Virus record (IMG/VR): IMGVR_UViG_3300036770_004266 | Coordinates: 1-57,779 of that record | Direction: 5' to 3' (one strand) | Source: a virus | DNA: 57,779 bases | Part shown: in pieces, positions 30,603-40,076 of the stretch | Layout of the letters: the number at the start of each line of letters is the position of its first letter | How positions within the stretch are numbered: position 1 is the first letter of the stretch | Position numbers and translations under genes: made by a program | The notes under the pieces: model-generated | What the model was told of the DNA's origin: nothing | Seen by the model: only the letters and a program-made list of their open reading frames with translations | The model's database searches: none

Positions 30603-31775
30603 TTAGAAATCTTCATTTTGGCGCTCTTCATCGCCCGCCATTGTATTAGGATCATATTCTGCTTCTTCCTTTTGCCCCATCTTATTGTAGAGATCTAGGA
30701 ACGCATTCTTCGTGTCATCGTCAAAACGATTGATACAGTACTGAATCGAATCTTCTTGCGAACCAAAAATACTATATGCTTGGACGATGTGAAGGAGTCG
30801 ACGAGTACTAATAATTTCATCTACGCCGCCTTCTTCAAAAGTCTTTCGAATAATCTCTGCCCAAGTAATTAACTTATCGCAGAACTCTTCATTCTCAATA
30901 CCTAGGGCACTCATCTTGTTCATGATGATCTTTTTCTCAGTTGCAGCTGAAGGGTATTCTTGCTCAACCGTAATTGGGAATCGCTCTAGGAATGCCTCAT
31001 CCAAAATCTGTGCTGCAATGAATCGACCATCCTCGGTACCCTTACCCTTAGTGTTTGCTGTTGCGATAACAGTAAAACCTTTCTTCGGATAAACAACATC
31101 GCCAGTTTTCTTATTGAAGAATGGCTTGCCCTCCAGAATGCTTTGAAGGCACATCAATTTATTAGAGCCTCGGTCGATCTCATCAATTAGAAGAACTGAT
31201 CCTCGACGCATCGCAGTAATAACGGGGCCTTCTCTATAGGTAATATTACCATCAATTAGAGTAGAGCCACCGATAAGATCATCCTCGTCTGTTTCAATGC
31301 TGATATTTACTCGAATACATTCTTTGCCGAGCTTAGCACACACTTGCTCTACCATCGTGGTCTTACCATTACCAGATAGTCCAGTAATGAATACAGGATA
31401 GAACATCTCAGCTTTTACAATTTTTTCTAATTGCTTATAGAAACCAAAAGGAACATAATTCTTATCTTTCTCAGGGACAAGATTGTCCACCTCAGTAATC
31501 ATTTTCTTTTGCCGAAGCTGCACTACGGGGGCTAGCATTGCGGGAGCCATATCTGGAGTTTCTTCGTTCACACTTTCACCTTGAAATAATTTAGAAATAT
31601 CATAATTTTTACCCACTTTGATGTCTCGATTTGAGAGCAGGAAATGCGGATTCGGGAGTGCATTTGTCTCTACAAATTCTAGGATCTTTTCCTTAGAAAC
31701 TACCGAACCAAATTTTGCTGAAATATCCGAAATAAGTTTAAATCGCTGCACATCATCATAATAAGACTTACCCAT
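30603..31775 (-). CDS. cobS: CobS-like AAA+ ATPase (MoxR type)
   Basis: A 390-aa ATPase with Walker A GLSGNGKT (132-139), Walker B VLLIDEID (194-201) and a MoxR-type sensor region. In cyanophages it is annotated as CobS, the ATPase of cobaltochelatase. Here it pairs with the VWA/HExxH protein encoded upstream, like a CobS/CobT or MoxR/VWA couple, so a chaperone or protein-remodelling role is also possible. Its own early promoter is at 31807-31835. Confidence 0.85.
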   Translation of the reverse strand: MGKSYYDDVQRFKLISDISAKFGSVVSKEKILEFVETNALPNPHFLLSNRDIKVGKNYDISKLFQGESVNEETPDMAPAMLAPVVQLRQKKMITEVDNLVPEKDKNYVPFGFYKQLEKIVKAEMFYPVFITGLSGNGKTTMVEQVCAKLGKECIRVNISIETDEDDLIGGSTLIDGNITYREGPVITAMRRGSVLLIDEIDRGSNKLMCLQSILEGKPFFNKKTGDVVYPKKGFTVIATANTKGKGTEDGRFIAAQILDEAFLERFPITVEQEYPSAATEKKIIMNKMSALGIENEEFCDKLITWAEIIRKTFEEGGVDEIISTRRLLHIVQAYSIFGSQEDSIQYCINRFDDDTKNAFLDLYNKMGQKEEAEYDPNTMAGDEERQNEDF

Positions 31776-31806
31776 TTAGATTACCTTTCATCATAGTATA
31801 TATAAT

Positions 31807-31835
31807 ATTATAAATTCTAAAACCCGCTCTGTCAA
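31807..31835 (-). promoter_or_regulatory. Early sigma70-type promoter for the CobS-like gene
   Basis: Minus strand: TTGACA, 17 bases, TATAAT. The -35 overlaps the stop of the CobT-like gene. Confidence 0.8.
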
Positions 31836-34069
31836 GCAATCTGTTCAATAAATTTGCTAAGGAACACTCTGTTGGTCAGCTTGTTCTTCTGAAATTTCAT
31901 GAAAGCCTTTTTCAGATCATTCTTGGAAGCATTTTGCTCAACTTTAATTTCCTCTTCTTCAAGTTCCAAATCTTTACCGTTTGGCAAGATGAAAAACTTC
32001 TTATATCCAGGGACATCTGCGGTAGCAAATTTGTTCCTTCGAATTGATTTTACCATATCATCTACTTCTTCATATGCTAAATACTTACCGTATTCCATCA
32101 TATAACTATTCACATACTTCGAAGTTGGTTTGTCCATTAGATAAAAACCTACTACATTTGTATTACAAATTTTACCCAGGAGATCTAGCAACGCACAAGT
32201 AATAGGTTGCTGACTCAATTTTTTGCCCTGAATACCAGTCTTCTTATGCGATAGAACAACGTTGCAACTGGTGACATTATAATCACCGATACTCTCAGTT
32301 AAGTGTCGGGCATAATCATAATATTCAGATTTTTTAATTTCCCCAGTATACTTCGCATAAAGATCATGTCCTTGACCATCGGTAAGGATGATGGCATTGA
32401 CAATATCTAGTTTATACATATCCTTAAACTTAGGTAAAAATTCTGCGGCAACAATCAATGCCTCATTCAGAGGAGTGCCTCCTAAGGCATGCAAGCCATC
32501 ATACTTTACTCGATAATCAGTATCATCGTCCCTGCTATATTCTGAGTATTTACCTGCCCCTAAAACTTCACCAAGGAATAAAAAGTTTTTAGATGCTTCA
32601 ATAAATTCTCGATTAGACATCTGATCTGACAGATATTCGACAAGAGAAACATTTGACTCGCAAGATAACTCTCCCTTATTTTTTGAGAATTTGTCTAGCT
32701 TGCCTCGATCCTGTTCGAGCTCATTCGGGGTAGAACGATCTGTAAATGAGAATACTCGGAATGGGATACTCAATTTCCTGCAGAATATTGCCAACAATAA
32801 TGTCTGCTCAATAGTTCCCCTAATACTATTCGACATTGAACCTGAGAAATCTGTAATCATAACCATACCATGACTCTTGCCGCCAGGTACGGTAGTAATT
32901 CGTTTAAAAATATCGTCGTTAAATTGATACGAGAATACTTTCTTTACATCCACTTCTCCAGATTTAGCAACCTTTGCCCGGGCAAATTGCTTCGCATTTC
33001 GACGCAGTTCAAATTCCTTAATCAGATATGAGATATACTTTTTATTGGAATCCATAAAATTCTTATATGTTTGATCTCGGAATACCATAGCCAAACTAGC
33101 ACTAATATGCTGTGTGCCATCGTCTAGGTATCGGCGTGACCTTGCTTCAAAATTAAAACTATCTTTTACTTTCCTGTAAGGATATATGCACGCATCTAAA
33201 TTTGCGATTGGTACATCTGCATATAAGTATGGTCGAGCTTTCTCATCCAACAGATCATCTTCTTTCTGTCGGAAAAAGGTATCAGTAATTGATCTAGGCG
33301 ATTCGTCATCTGGTTCACCGCCCCTATCTTTATCTCCGCTCTTATTTAGTATATCCTGCAGTTCTTCAATCTCATCTTGAGAAAATCCCGACGAATTAAA
33401 ATCGTCAGAATCCTCTCCCAGAGGGTCCTCCTCCTGTTCATTGCTAGTATTCTGATAATCTAATTCCAAATCCTGCATCAGCTCTTCTAGCTTCTCCCGC
33501 ATAGATTTATTTTCTTGTTTTCCATAAGAGTAGAGCTCCTCTGCCACTTGCCAAACATTATCCCAAGTATCAGTCTTTGCCACAGCATCTACAAACTTTT
33601 GCTCGGTTACATTGAATCTCACGTTGGCAAATGCACCGATCTTAAAATGTAGATTGATTCTATCAATTAGGGGAAGGTCTTCTGATTCTATAATATGGGA
33701 AGGACCAAAGAATTCTTTACGAGCTAGTTCTAAGTATGCTTTTGAGAATGGACCCCTGAGTCCAGGATATTCTTCTTTAATTTTACGCTCGATGCGAGCG
33801 TCTTCTACGACATTGAGATATGTCTTAAACCCCGGACGCTTATTTTCTACGACGGCGTCGTGCCAACCCTGTTTAGGGGTATTTTTAGCATGACCTACTT
33901 CGTGACCTAAAAGTAGGTCATACAGTTCTGGAGACATATCTCCCCAGATAGGACACACCAATGTACGAGTTCCAAGATCAAAGTAGGCAGTCTTTACTTT
34001 TTTATGCTCTACTCTGATATTTTCTTTTGCTAATAATTTAGCAAGAATAGATTTTGATTGAACTAACAT
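31832..34069 (-). CDS. CobT-like protein: metallopeptidase motif plus VWA domain
   Basis: A 745-aa protein. HEVGH at 56-60 is a zinc-peptidase-type HExxH near the N-terminus. Residues about 200-280 are acidic and low-complexity. A C-terminal VWA domain carries the MIDAS motif DFSGSMS (407-413), with later acidic and DGQGHD sites. CobT, the VWA partner of CobS, has an acidic linker and a VWA domain too, but the HExxH is not typical. The pair, each with its own promoter, is best called a MoxR/VWA system with CobS/CobT likeness. Confidence 0.75.
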   Translation of the reverse strand: MLVQSKSILAKLLAKENIRVEHKKVKTAYFDLGTRTLVCPIWGDMSPELYDLLLGHEVGHAKNTPKQGWHDAVVENKRPGFKTYLNVVEDARIERKIKEEYPGLRGPFSKAYLELARKEFFGPSHIIESEDLPLIDRINLHFKIGAFANVRFNVTEQKFVDAVAKTDTWDNVWQVAEELYSYGKQENKSMREKLEELMQDLELDYQNTSNEQEEDPLGEDSDDFNSSGFSQDEIEELQDILNKSGDKDRGGEPDDESPRSITDTFFRQKEDDLLDEKARPYLYADVPIANLDACIYPYRKVKDSFNFEARSRRYLDDGTQHISASLAMVFRDQTYKNFMDSNKKYISYLIKEFELRRNAKQFARAKVAKSGEVDVKKVFSYQFNDDIFKRITTVPGGKSHGMVMITDFSGSMSNSIRGTIEQTLLLAIFCRKLSIPFRVFSFTDRSTPNELEQDRGKLDKFSKNKGELSCESNVSLVEYLSDQMSNREFIEASKNFLFLGEVLGAGKYSEYSRDDDTDYRVKYDGLHALGGTPLNEALIVAAEFLPKFKDMYKLDIVNAIILTDGQGHDLYAKYTGEIKKSEYYDYARHLTESIGDYNVTSCNVVLSHKKTGIQGKKLSQQPITCALLDLLGKICNTNVVGFYLMDKPTSKYVNSYMMEYGKYLAYEEVDDMVKSIRRNKFATADVPGYKKFFILPNGKDLELEEEEIKVEQNASKNDLKKAFMKFQKNKLTNRVFLSKFIEQIA

Positions 34070-34092
34070 CTTATCTCCTTAGGCTTTTTTAT

Positions 34093-34121
34093 ATTATAAA
34101 GCCAAAAGGACTCGATGTCAA
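34093..34121 (-). promoter_or_regulatory. Early sigma70-type promoter for the CobT-like gene
   Basis: Minus strand: TTGACA, 17 bases, TATAAT, a perfect consensus 24 bases upstream of the ATG at 34069. Confidence 0.8.
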
Positions 34122-34152
34122 GCACCTAGTTTACCTTTTGTAAATCAATGGA

Positions 34153-34428
34153 TTACTGTGCCCTAGTTATCTCTAAAATCTTCTCTATCTGCTTCTCAAT
34201 AAGCGGCACGCGATTTGGCCAATGTATATATTCCTTTTCGGGATTTTTCATAAGATTAACCAAGAGCGGCATAACCAACTTTTCAACTGCCTGTAACTTT
34301 TGCTGAGCAGTCGTCTGTGCAGAGGAAGTTACCTGATTGACTATAGGTTCCGTAACTTCGGATTCATCTACTGCCGTGAATCCGAAGTCATTACTTAGAT
34401 CAAGATATTCTAAGGGAATCTTACTCAT
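34153..34428 (-). CDS. Conserved hypothetical protein (DFGFT type)
   Basis: A 91-aa product; start at the ATG at 34428, which overlaps the oxygenase stop (TAATG). The opening SKIPLEYLDLSNDFGFTAVD is a pattern I associate with small proteins of cyanophages and marine T4-like phages. A helical C-terminal half follows. Function unknown. Confidence 0.65.
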   Translation of the reverse strand: MSKIPLEYLDLSNDFGFTAVDESEVTEPIVNQVTSSAQTTAQQKLQAVEKLVMPLLVNLMKNPEKEYIHWPNRVPLIEKQIEKILEITRAQ

Positions 34429-35024
34429 TATTTTAACCTTGGTCCATGCACCCAACCAACTAATGCTTTTCTTGTTCCCTTAGTTATTGGGGTAACCTCA
34501 TGCAGGGTATATGACGGGAAGAAAGTAATTGTTCCCTTTTCCTGAGGAATAGGCCACGGCTCTGCGGCATTATGTATTAGAGTTTTGCCTCCCTCATATT
34601 CTGAAGGATCTGTTAATTGAAGGACAAAACTTAATTTTCTAGGCAGTTGGCCTGCCCCTTGATAGAAATGATCTATATGCTTATCATAAAAACCTCCCTC
34701 AGTATATACTGAGTATTGAAGAGATTCTATATGTTTAAGATCAAATCCAAACCATTTTTCATTAGCCTGAAGTGTAGCATCTGTGAGCATACGATATAAC
34801 CAAGCGGTATCCTCATTGGCAGGCACCCAACCTATAGTTGTAATTCTAGTATTCGCATTAACTTGCCCGGCGGTTTCAAGATCTCCTCCTATATATGCAT
34901 CTCCAGATTCTAAAGAATCTCCCAGTTGTATAATACCGTCAATCATATCATCATCGAAAACACCATTATAATAACAATATGCATTAACTGTATGCGTATA
35001 TAATTCCCAAGTTGCGGCACTCAT
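34428..35024 (-). CDS. 2-oxoglutarate/Fe(II)-dependent oxygenase
   Basis: A 198-aa double-stranded beta-helix enzyme. Iron ligands H116 and D118 (YDKHIDHF) and H175 (TLHEVTP), with R185 to bind 2-oxoglutarate. The family hydroxylates proteins, nucleotides or small molecules; phage copies are common in marine T4-like phages with substrates unknown. It is coupled to deformylase by a 4-base overlap. Confidence 0.88.
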   Translation of the reverse strand: MSAATWELYTHTVNAYCYYNGVFDDDMIDGIIQLGDSLESGDAYIGGDLETAGQVNANTRITTIGWVPANEDTAWLYRMLTDATLQANEKWFGFDLKHIESLQYSVYTEGGFYDKHIDHFYQGAGQLPRKLSFVLQLTDPSEYEGGKTLIHNAAEPWPIPQEKGTITFFPSYTLHEVTPITKGTRKALVGWVHGPRLK

Positions 35025-35518
35025 TTCATTCTCCTTATTCTTTTAACTAATCTTGTAAGAGCTCTATCCCATTTCATTTTGGTAACTCTATCCTTAAATG
35101 TCTTTCCAATCATATGATCGTATTCATGTAGGAATATCCTTGCGGTAATTCCCCAATAAACCTCATCCTTCCATCCTCCAGTCTCAGTTTGAAATTTAAC
35201 ATGTACACTACCGGGACGTTTAACCTTCATATATATACCCGGAAAACTTAAACATCCTTCATCCATTAAAACTTCCTTGCCTGTATAATTTACTATGTGA
35301 GGATTAAAAACATTTATCCTTGCCTCGTCCCAACCGATAACAAATGCCTTAGTATTTATTCCTACTTGATTTGCAGATAAACCAACCCCTCCAAATTCTC
35401 GCATTGTTTCATATAGATTTTGTGCTAGATCAACAGGGTCAATATCGCCATCGAAATTAAAATCTGAAACCGGAGTTTGTAATATAGGATCCTCATGGGA
35501 AACTAATGTCAAAATCAT
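35021..35518 (-). CDS. def: Peptide deformylase
   Basis: A 165-aa metal enzyme with all three motifs: GGVGLSANQVG (43-53), EGCLS (87-91) and HEYDH (131-135). It removes the N-formyl group from nascent proteins. Motif 1 has SAN instead of the usual AAP. Phage deformylases lack or shorten the C-terminal helix of bacterial ones; this is also short. It precedes gp46 in reading order from the opposite side, overlapping it by 4 bases. Confidence 0.95.
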   Translation of the reverse strand: MILTLVSHEDPILQTPVSDFNFDGDIDPVDLAQNLYETMREFGGVGLSANQVGINTKAFVIGWDEARINVFNPHIVNYTGKEVLMDEGCLSFPGIYMKVKRPGSVHVKFQTETGGWKDEVYWGITARIFLHEYDHMIGKTFKDRVTKMKWDRALTRLVKRIRRMK

Positions 35519-37230
35519 TTTGCTATCCTAGAAAAATTTTGTACTTTCTCAAATTTTATTACACTTCTAAACTTATCAAATAATAGGTCACCCTTATGGC
35601 TAATTACAAATACATTAGTTTCTTCTCCGAGGGTATTAAGTAAGTTCATAACATAATCTGTACCATTTGCATCTAAGGAAGAATCAAATACTTCATCTAA
35701 TAAAAGTAAATTTGTACTTGCACTATTTTTCATCTTAGCAATTGTTCGCCAAGTAAACAATAAAGCCAAATCAATTCTTTGCTTCTCACCTTCGCTAAAT
35801 GATGCATAACTAAATTCATCTCTATGCCTAGATTTAATAACCTCATTAAATGTTTCGTCTAATTCAAAGTGGCAAAAGAAATCCATTGCTGCCAGATATT
35901 TATTTACTAATTTATTAATGACGGGCAAGTATTGTCGGATAATTTTAGTTTTAATACCTGTATCTTTTAGAAGTATTCCTGCAATATCTAGGTAATGTTT
36001 ATCCTCAGTGTATTCGCTTTTCTTCTCAGCAAGAGCCATCGCATCCTTTGCCAGTGCTTTTAACTTATTTTTTTCTTCAGTAATATTTCCTACATTTTGA
36101 TTCGCTTCTTCTATATCTTTTTGTAGCTTTTGAATATAGTTTTGGCAAGCAATTATGCTTTGCTTTGTCTTGATGGATTCATCTTGGAGTAGTCCGATCT
36201 CTTTCTTAATTAAAGAAATTTCATCTAACCTAGTTTGAATAGCATCAATCTGACCCGTCAAGTCTGAAATAGCACCATTCAGCTCTTCAATTTTACTATT
36301 ATATTTGTTGAGATGATCGGTCTTAATATCCTCGGTAATAGCTTGGCTACACGTAGGACAGTTATCGTGATCACTATAAAATTCTATTTCTTTGTTGATA
36401 TCTGAAATCTTAACATTGAGTCGATGTAAAAGTTGATTTAATTTATCATGCTTATTTTCCGATTCATCCTCATCGTCAATCTTAGAATTTAATTCCTCAA
36501 TCTCGGCTTGTAGGGAATCGGATTTAACTTGATACTCGGATACCTCAATATTAGTATTTGCTATAATATTAGCAACATCGTTTACCTTCTTAGTTTTATC
36601 TGCTTCAAGAGTTTTGACATAATCTTGCTGTATCTTGATCTTCTGTTTTTCCACTTCTAGTTTAGTTTCAAGGTCAGTAATTAAATTTTTATTCTCCGTT
36701 ATCTTATCCTTTAGAAGCGTATTCATTACCGAGAATATTTGTATGTCTAAAATATCCTCAATAATTTCCCTTCGTATACCTAACGATAATTGCATGAAGG
36801 GGGTAAATGATGCAGAACCCAGGATGACGATTTGAGTAAAGGATTTATAGTTTAACTTTAGAATACTTTCTTCTAAGTATTTTTGATAGTCTCTGACCGC
36901 AGCATCCTGATTAACCAGCGTGCCATTTACTAGTATTTCAAATTTATTAGGTTTAACTGTGCGGATTACTTTATAGTCTTTTTTGCCAATAGAAAATTCA
37001 ACCTCAACCTCCAATCCTTTGCCGTTGATAGTATTCATTAACTGAGGTTTGTTGATGTTTCTAAATGGCTTGTTGAATAAAACAAAACACAAGGCATCCA
37101 AAATAGTGCTCTTACCAGCACCATTCTCTCCTACGATTAAAGTTGTAGAAGAATGATTAAGTTTTATTTCTGTAAATTGTGAACCTGTAGATAAAAAGTT
37201 TTTCCATCTTATAGTTTTAAATTTAATCAT
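35515..37230 (-). CDS. 46: Recombination nuclease ATPase subunit (T4 gp46, Rad50-like)
   Basis: A 571-aa SMC-type ATPase: Walker A GENGAGKST (34-42), a zinc hook CPTC (291-294) between two long coiled coils, and the signature FSEGEKQRIDLAL then LLLLDEVFDSSLD near the C-terminus. With gp47 it resects double-strand ends for recombination-dependent replication. T4 gp46 has 560 aa. It overlaps deformylase and gp47 by 4 bases each. Confidence 0.96.
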   Translation of the reverse strand: MIKFKTIRWKNFLSTGSQFTEIKLNHSSTTLIVGENGAGKSTILDALCFVLFNKPFRNINKPQLMNTINGKGLEVEVEFSIGKKDYKVIRTVKPNKFEILVNGTLVNQDAAVRDYQKYLEESILKLNYKSFTQIVILGSASFTPFMQLSLGIRREIIEDILDIQIFSVMNTLLKDKITENKNLITDLETKLEVEKQKIKIQQDYVKTLEADKTKKVNDVANIIANTNIEVSEYQVKSDSLQAEIEELNSKIDDEDESENKHDKLNQLLHRLNVKISDINKEIEFYSDHDNCPTCSQAITEDIKTDHLNKYNSKIEELNGAISDLTGQIDAIQTRLDEISLIKKEIGLLQDESIKTKQSIIACQNYIQKLQKDIEEANQNVGNITEEKNKLKALAKDAMALAEKKSEYTEDKHYLDIAGILLKDTGIKTKIIRQYLPVINKLVNKYLAAMDFFCHFELDETFNEVIKSRHRDEFSYASFSEGEKQRIDLALLFTWRTIAKMKNSASTNLLLLDEVFDSSLDANGTDYVMNLLNTLGEETNVFVISHKGDLLFDKFRSVIKFEKVQNFSRIAK

Positions 37231-38282
37231 ACTTCCTCATAATGTTGCGCTTCAACATATAATTCCTTAAGAATATTCTTCAATTTGTCCTTGTTAACAT
37301 CTGTCTCCACACTATCAACATAATTGGATAACAGGGTCATAGTATCCTCAAGATCAATTGTCTCATCTAATGCTTCAGATTCAAACTCCGAAAAATCTTC
37401 TATTATTTTAACTTCTATAGGATTAACTTTATATAGATTATCTACAAATTGATCAAACTTGTAAAAGTCTTTTTTGTTAAGAACAACAACTTTAACTAAT
37501 TTAGATTTATATTTTTCATAATCTAGAGTCGACGGATCTTCTTTTTCATCGTCATAGTAATACTTCTCAAAGATAGTAAATGGATTTTCTATAAATTCTG
37601 CAACTAATGTTTCAGTATCTAAGATATGAAATCCCCGAGGATCATCATAGTCATTCCAAAACATCTGATATGGATTTCCTAGATAGTGGATATTGCCTTT
37701 ACTGCTTCTATGGTGATAATGACCAGATGCTACAAATTTAAAACTATTAAATACTTTCGGATCCATTCCCTCATGATTCTCTTGCCCCTTAAACATAGCG
37801 AAGCCCGAAAGTTCCAAATGCCCAAGGCATATATCTGCAGTACTTTTTTCTATAACATCTAGAGTCTCCTGATAATTCTCTGCACAAATCCAAGGTATCA
37901 TACAAAAACTGGAATCAGCAAAGTCCACGGTTGCCGGAGAATCTATAACCTGTATATTGGTGTAGTCATTTAAAAGTAGATCGGGAGAATTTACCATGTT
38001 AGTATTTTTAAAATACGTATCATGATTACCCGCAATCATCAAGCATTCAATATCTAGTATCTTTAATCTGTCGAAAAAATATTCCCTACAGGATTTTAAA
38101 GTCTGATAATTAATATACTTTCTTCTATCAAAAGTATCGCCTAGGTGAATGATGTGGGTAATATCCCTAGATTTTAACTGAGGGAAAAATATCTCGTCGT
38201 AGAACTTTTTGAAGTATTGATCAAATTGTAATGAATCTGACCTTGCTCCAAAGTGAGTATCTGTTATTAATGCTACTTTCAT
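37227..38282 (-). CDS. 47: Recombination nuclease subunit (T4 gp47, Mre11-like)
   Basis: A 351-aa metallophosphoesterase. From the ATG at 38282: ALITDTHFG (D8, H10), then GDTFDRR, GNHD and the SGHYHHR histidines, the Mre11 metal ligands. It is the nuclease partner of gp46. The ATG overlaps the small membrane protein's stop (TAATG); a TTG two codons upstream is rejected. Confidence 0.95.
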   Translation of the reverse strand: MKVALITDTHFGARSDSLQFDQYFKKFYDEIFFPQLKSRDITHIIHLGDTFDRRKYINYQTLKSCREYFFDRLKILDIECLMIAGNHDTYFKNTNMVNSPDLLLNDYTNIQVIDSPATVDFADSSFCMIPWICAENYQETLDVIEKSTADICLGHLELSGFAMFKGQENHEGMDPKVFNSFKFVASGHYHHRSSKGNIHYLGNPYQMFWNDYDDPRGFHILDTETLVAEFIENPFTIFEKYYYDDEKEDPSTLDYEKYKSKLVKVVVLNKKDFYKFDQFVDNLYKVNPIEVKIIEDFSEFESEALDETIDLEDTMTLLSNYVDSVETDVNKDKLKNILKELYVEAQHYEEV

Positions 38283-38455
38283 TACCAATGCCTTATCACG
38301 TTTGCTACTAAGAATATATTAGCAATAACATAAACTAATACAATGACAGTTCTAATTATCGCAATCTTATCGGCTTCGCTATCATTAGGGGAAGCCTTTT
38401 CCCCTAATGCCTTAGCCCAAAGTCGCCATGTCTTTTTTATAAAGCTCAATCTCAT
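38282..38455 (-). CDS. Small membrane protein upstream of gp47
   Basis: A 57-aa ORF. Basic N-terminus (RLSFIKKTWRLWAKALGEK), then one membrane segment (about 31-52, IAIIRTVIVLVYVIANIFLVA). It overlaps the DUF465-like gene by 44 bases in another frame and joins gp47 by TAATG. The ribosome site is weak. The pattern looks like small membrane proteins near gp46/47 in marine T4-like phages; function unknown. Confidence 0.65.
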   Translation of the reverse strand: MRLSFIKKTWRLWAKALGEKASPNDSEADKIAIIRTVIVLVYVIANIFLVANVIRHW

Positions 38456-38612
38456 CTTTTATGTTTAATTTTTTCTTTTTTAGATCACTTATGAGAATAT
38501 CATTATCATAATTTTTATATCTATCTTTGATTTCTTGATCTATTCTATCATGCTCTTCCTGTAAGTGATCAATATGCCTTTCAAGCTTCGTAGATTGCTG
38601 AGTTTCCTTCAT
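38412..38612 (-). CDS. DUF465-like small coiled-coil protein
   Basis: A 66-aa protein, start at the ATG at 38612. HIDHLQEEHDRIDQEIKDRY and LKKKKLNIKDEIELYKKD match the short helical DUF465 (YdcH-like) family of unknown function. It overlaps the QueD gene by 32 bases and the next gene by 44. Confidence 0.65.
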   Translation of the reverse strand: MKETQQSTKLERHIDHLQEEHDRIDQEIKDRYKNYDNDILISDLKKKKLNIKDEIELYKKDMATLG

Positions 38613-39045
38613 GCTCAAATACCTCCATAGATTTTACTCGTACAGTTGGATTAAGTGCCCTGCCTTCAGTTATATCATCTTCTAAAATTTCCCTCATTTT
38701 GTTATATGCCATTTCCGCAAACCTCTCGCATCCTACACCATCTACAATGCGAATGTCTGCCACATGCGCGGGAAGATTCTTAAATAGTTCATACTCCGGA
38801 TCGTCTCTTGCGATAATTAACGTGTGATCAAAGGTTGCCTCCAACCATTTTTTAAAACTCTTTAGTCCCCCAAAATCCATAACCCAGTTTCGTTCATCCA
38901 AAGTGTCGCATTCAAATATTACCCGTACTCCTATAGAATAGCCATGTAATAAAGAACAATGGGAGTGAGTACTTCTCCATTGCCTAAAACAACAACTTAA
39001 ACCTCGATCATTTCCATATGTTTTTGTTGAATAAAATTTTGCCAT
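38581..39045 (-). CDS. queD: QueD (6-carboxy-tetrahydropterin synthase) homologue
   Basis: A 154-aa T-fold enzyme. Zinc/catalytic region THSHCSLLHGYS has H27, H29, C30 and H34, and FDH (72-74) is the second site; the usual HGH is HGY here. QueD converts dihydroneopterin triphosphate to 6-carboxy-tetrahydropterin, the second step to 7-deazaguanine after FolE. It closes the modification run at 38.6-46.8 kb. PTPS is the related alternative. Confidence 0.85.
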   Translation of the reverse strand: MAKFYSTKTYGNDRGLSCCFRQWRSTHSHCSLLHGYSIGVRVIFECDTLDERNWVMDFGGLKSFKKWLEATFDHTLIIARDDPEYELFKNLPAHVADIRIVDGVGCERFAEMAYNKMREILEDDITEGRALNPTVRVKSMEVFEHEGNSAIYEA

Positions 39046-39086
39046 CTCTAGTCTCCATGAGCAAGTTTGATGACATGCAGAGTATT

Positions 39087-40076
39087 TTAAGAGGGATGAA
39101 TGTCATTGCTAGTCCTCTGTCTATTATATATCTCTGAAGAATACCAGAGATTTAAGGATTCAATAATTTTTGTCAGTTGTCTTTTCGGTCTATAATCTAG
39201 ATCAAATAATTTTTTTGGATTGGCTACTAATACTGCAGGATCTCCTTCCCTAGGAGCTTCCACTATCATAACCAATTCTTTCTTAAAGAATTCCTCGACT
39301 TCTACAAATATTTCTAAGTTTGAAAAACCTTCACCTGATCCTATATTATATACACCGCGCATGTCTTTTTCAATAGCCATTATATGCACATCTGCAATAT
39401 CCTGGACATGGACATAATCTCGAATACAAGTTTTATCCTTAGTATCGTATGTCATGCCATACAGAGTGAAAGGGTTATCCCCTTTAGCAGATTCAAACAA
39501 TTGAGCAAAGATATGTGATGCATTAGGTTCTTGTCCATGCTGCGCCTCTTCATCCGCCCCACAAGCATTAAAATATCTAAATGCTACATAATCTAATCCA
39601 TATGCTTTGGCATATGATGCAAGCATATTTTCAACCATCACCTTACTCTCACCATACGGGGAGATAGGCTTCAAAGAATGGGTTTCATCTAAGGAACCTG
39701 CAGGTATACCATATACCGATGCACTGCTACTAAAAATAAATTTAGTTTTTGGAGATACAGATTTTAATACTTTTAAGTAATGGTATGTCTTTTGAAAATT
39801 ATTACCATAATACTCATCAGGATCTTTTATACTCGGTCCAACTAAACTAGTACCAGCACAATGTATAATGGCATCAGGTTTTTCCTTGTCTAATACGTTG
39901 AATGATGGTTCGGAACAAAAATCTATTTGCCAAAATTGATCATAGAATTTATTTAGATGAGGTCTATATCTGCGGTCGATGCCAATTACATAGTAACCTT
40001 TCTTTTTAAGTTCTATACAAATTTGCCCACCGATATATCCGGCGGCTCCCGTTACGAGTACTTTAGTATTTTGCAT
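39087..40076 (-). CDS. galE: UDP-glucose/galactose 4-epimerase-like SDR
   Basis: A 329-aa SDR enzyme with NAD motif GAAGYIGG (10-17), SSSASVYG and YGESKVM (YxxxK), and a C-terminal region typical of GalE. The start at 40076 is chosen because an in-frame extension upstream does not fit the Rossmann start. It would interconvert UDP-glucose and UDP-galactose, a donor supply for the neighbouring glycosyltransferases. It overlaps the upstream gene by 14 bases. Confidence 0.85.
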   Translation of the reverse strand: MQNTKVLVTGAAGYIGGQICIELKKKGYYVIGIDRRYRPHLNKFYDQFWQIDFCSEPSFNVLDKEKPDAIIHCAGTSLVGPSIKDPDEYYGNNFQKTYHYLKVLKSVSPKTKFIFSSSASVYGIPAGSLDETHSLKPISPYGESKVMVENMLASYAKAYGLDYVAFRYFNACGADEEAQHGQEPNASHIFAQLFESAKGDNPFTLYGMTYDTKDKTCIRDYVHVQDIADVHIMAIEKDMRGVYNIGSGEGFSNLEIFVEVEEFFKKELVMIVEAPREGDPAVLVANPKKLFDLDYRPKRQLTKIIESLNLWYSSEIYNRQRTSNDIHPS

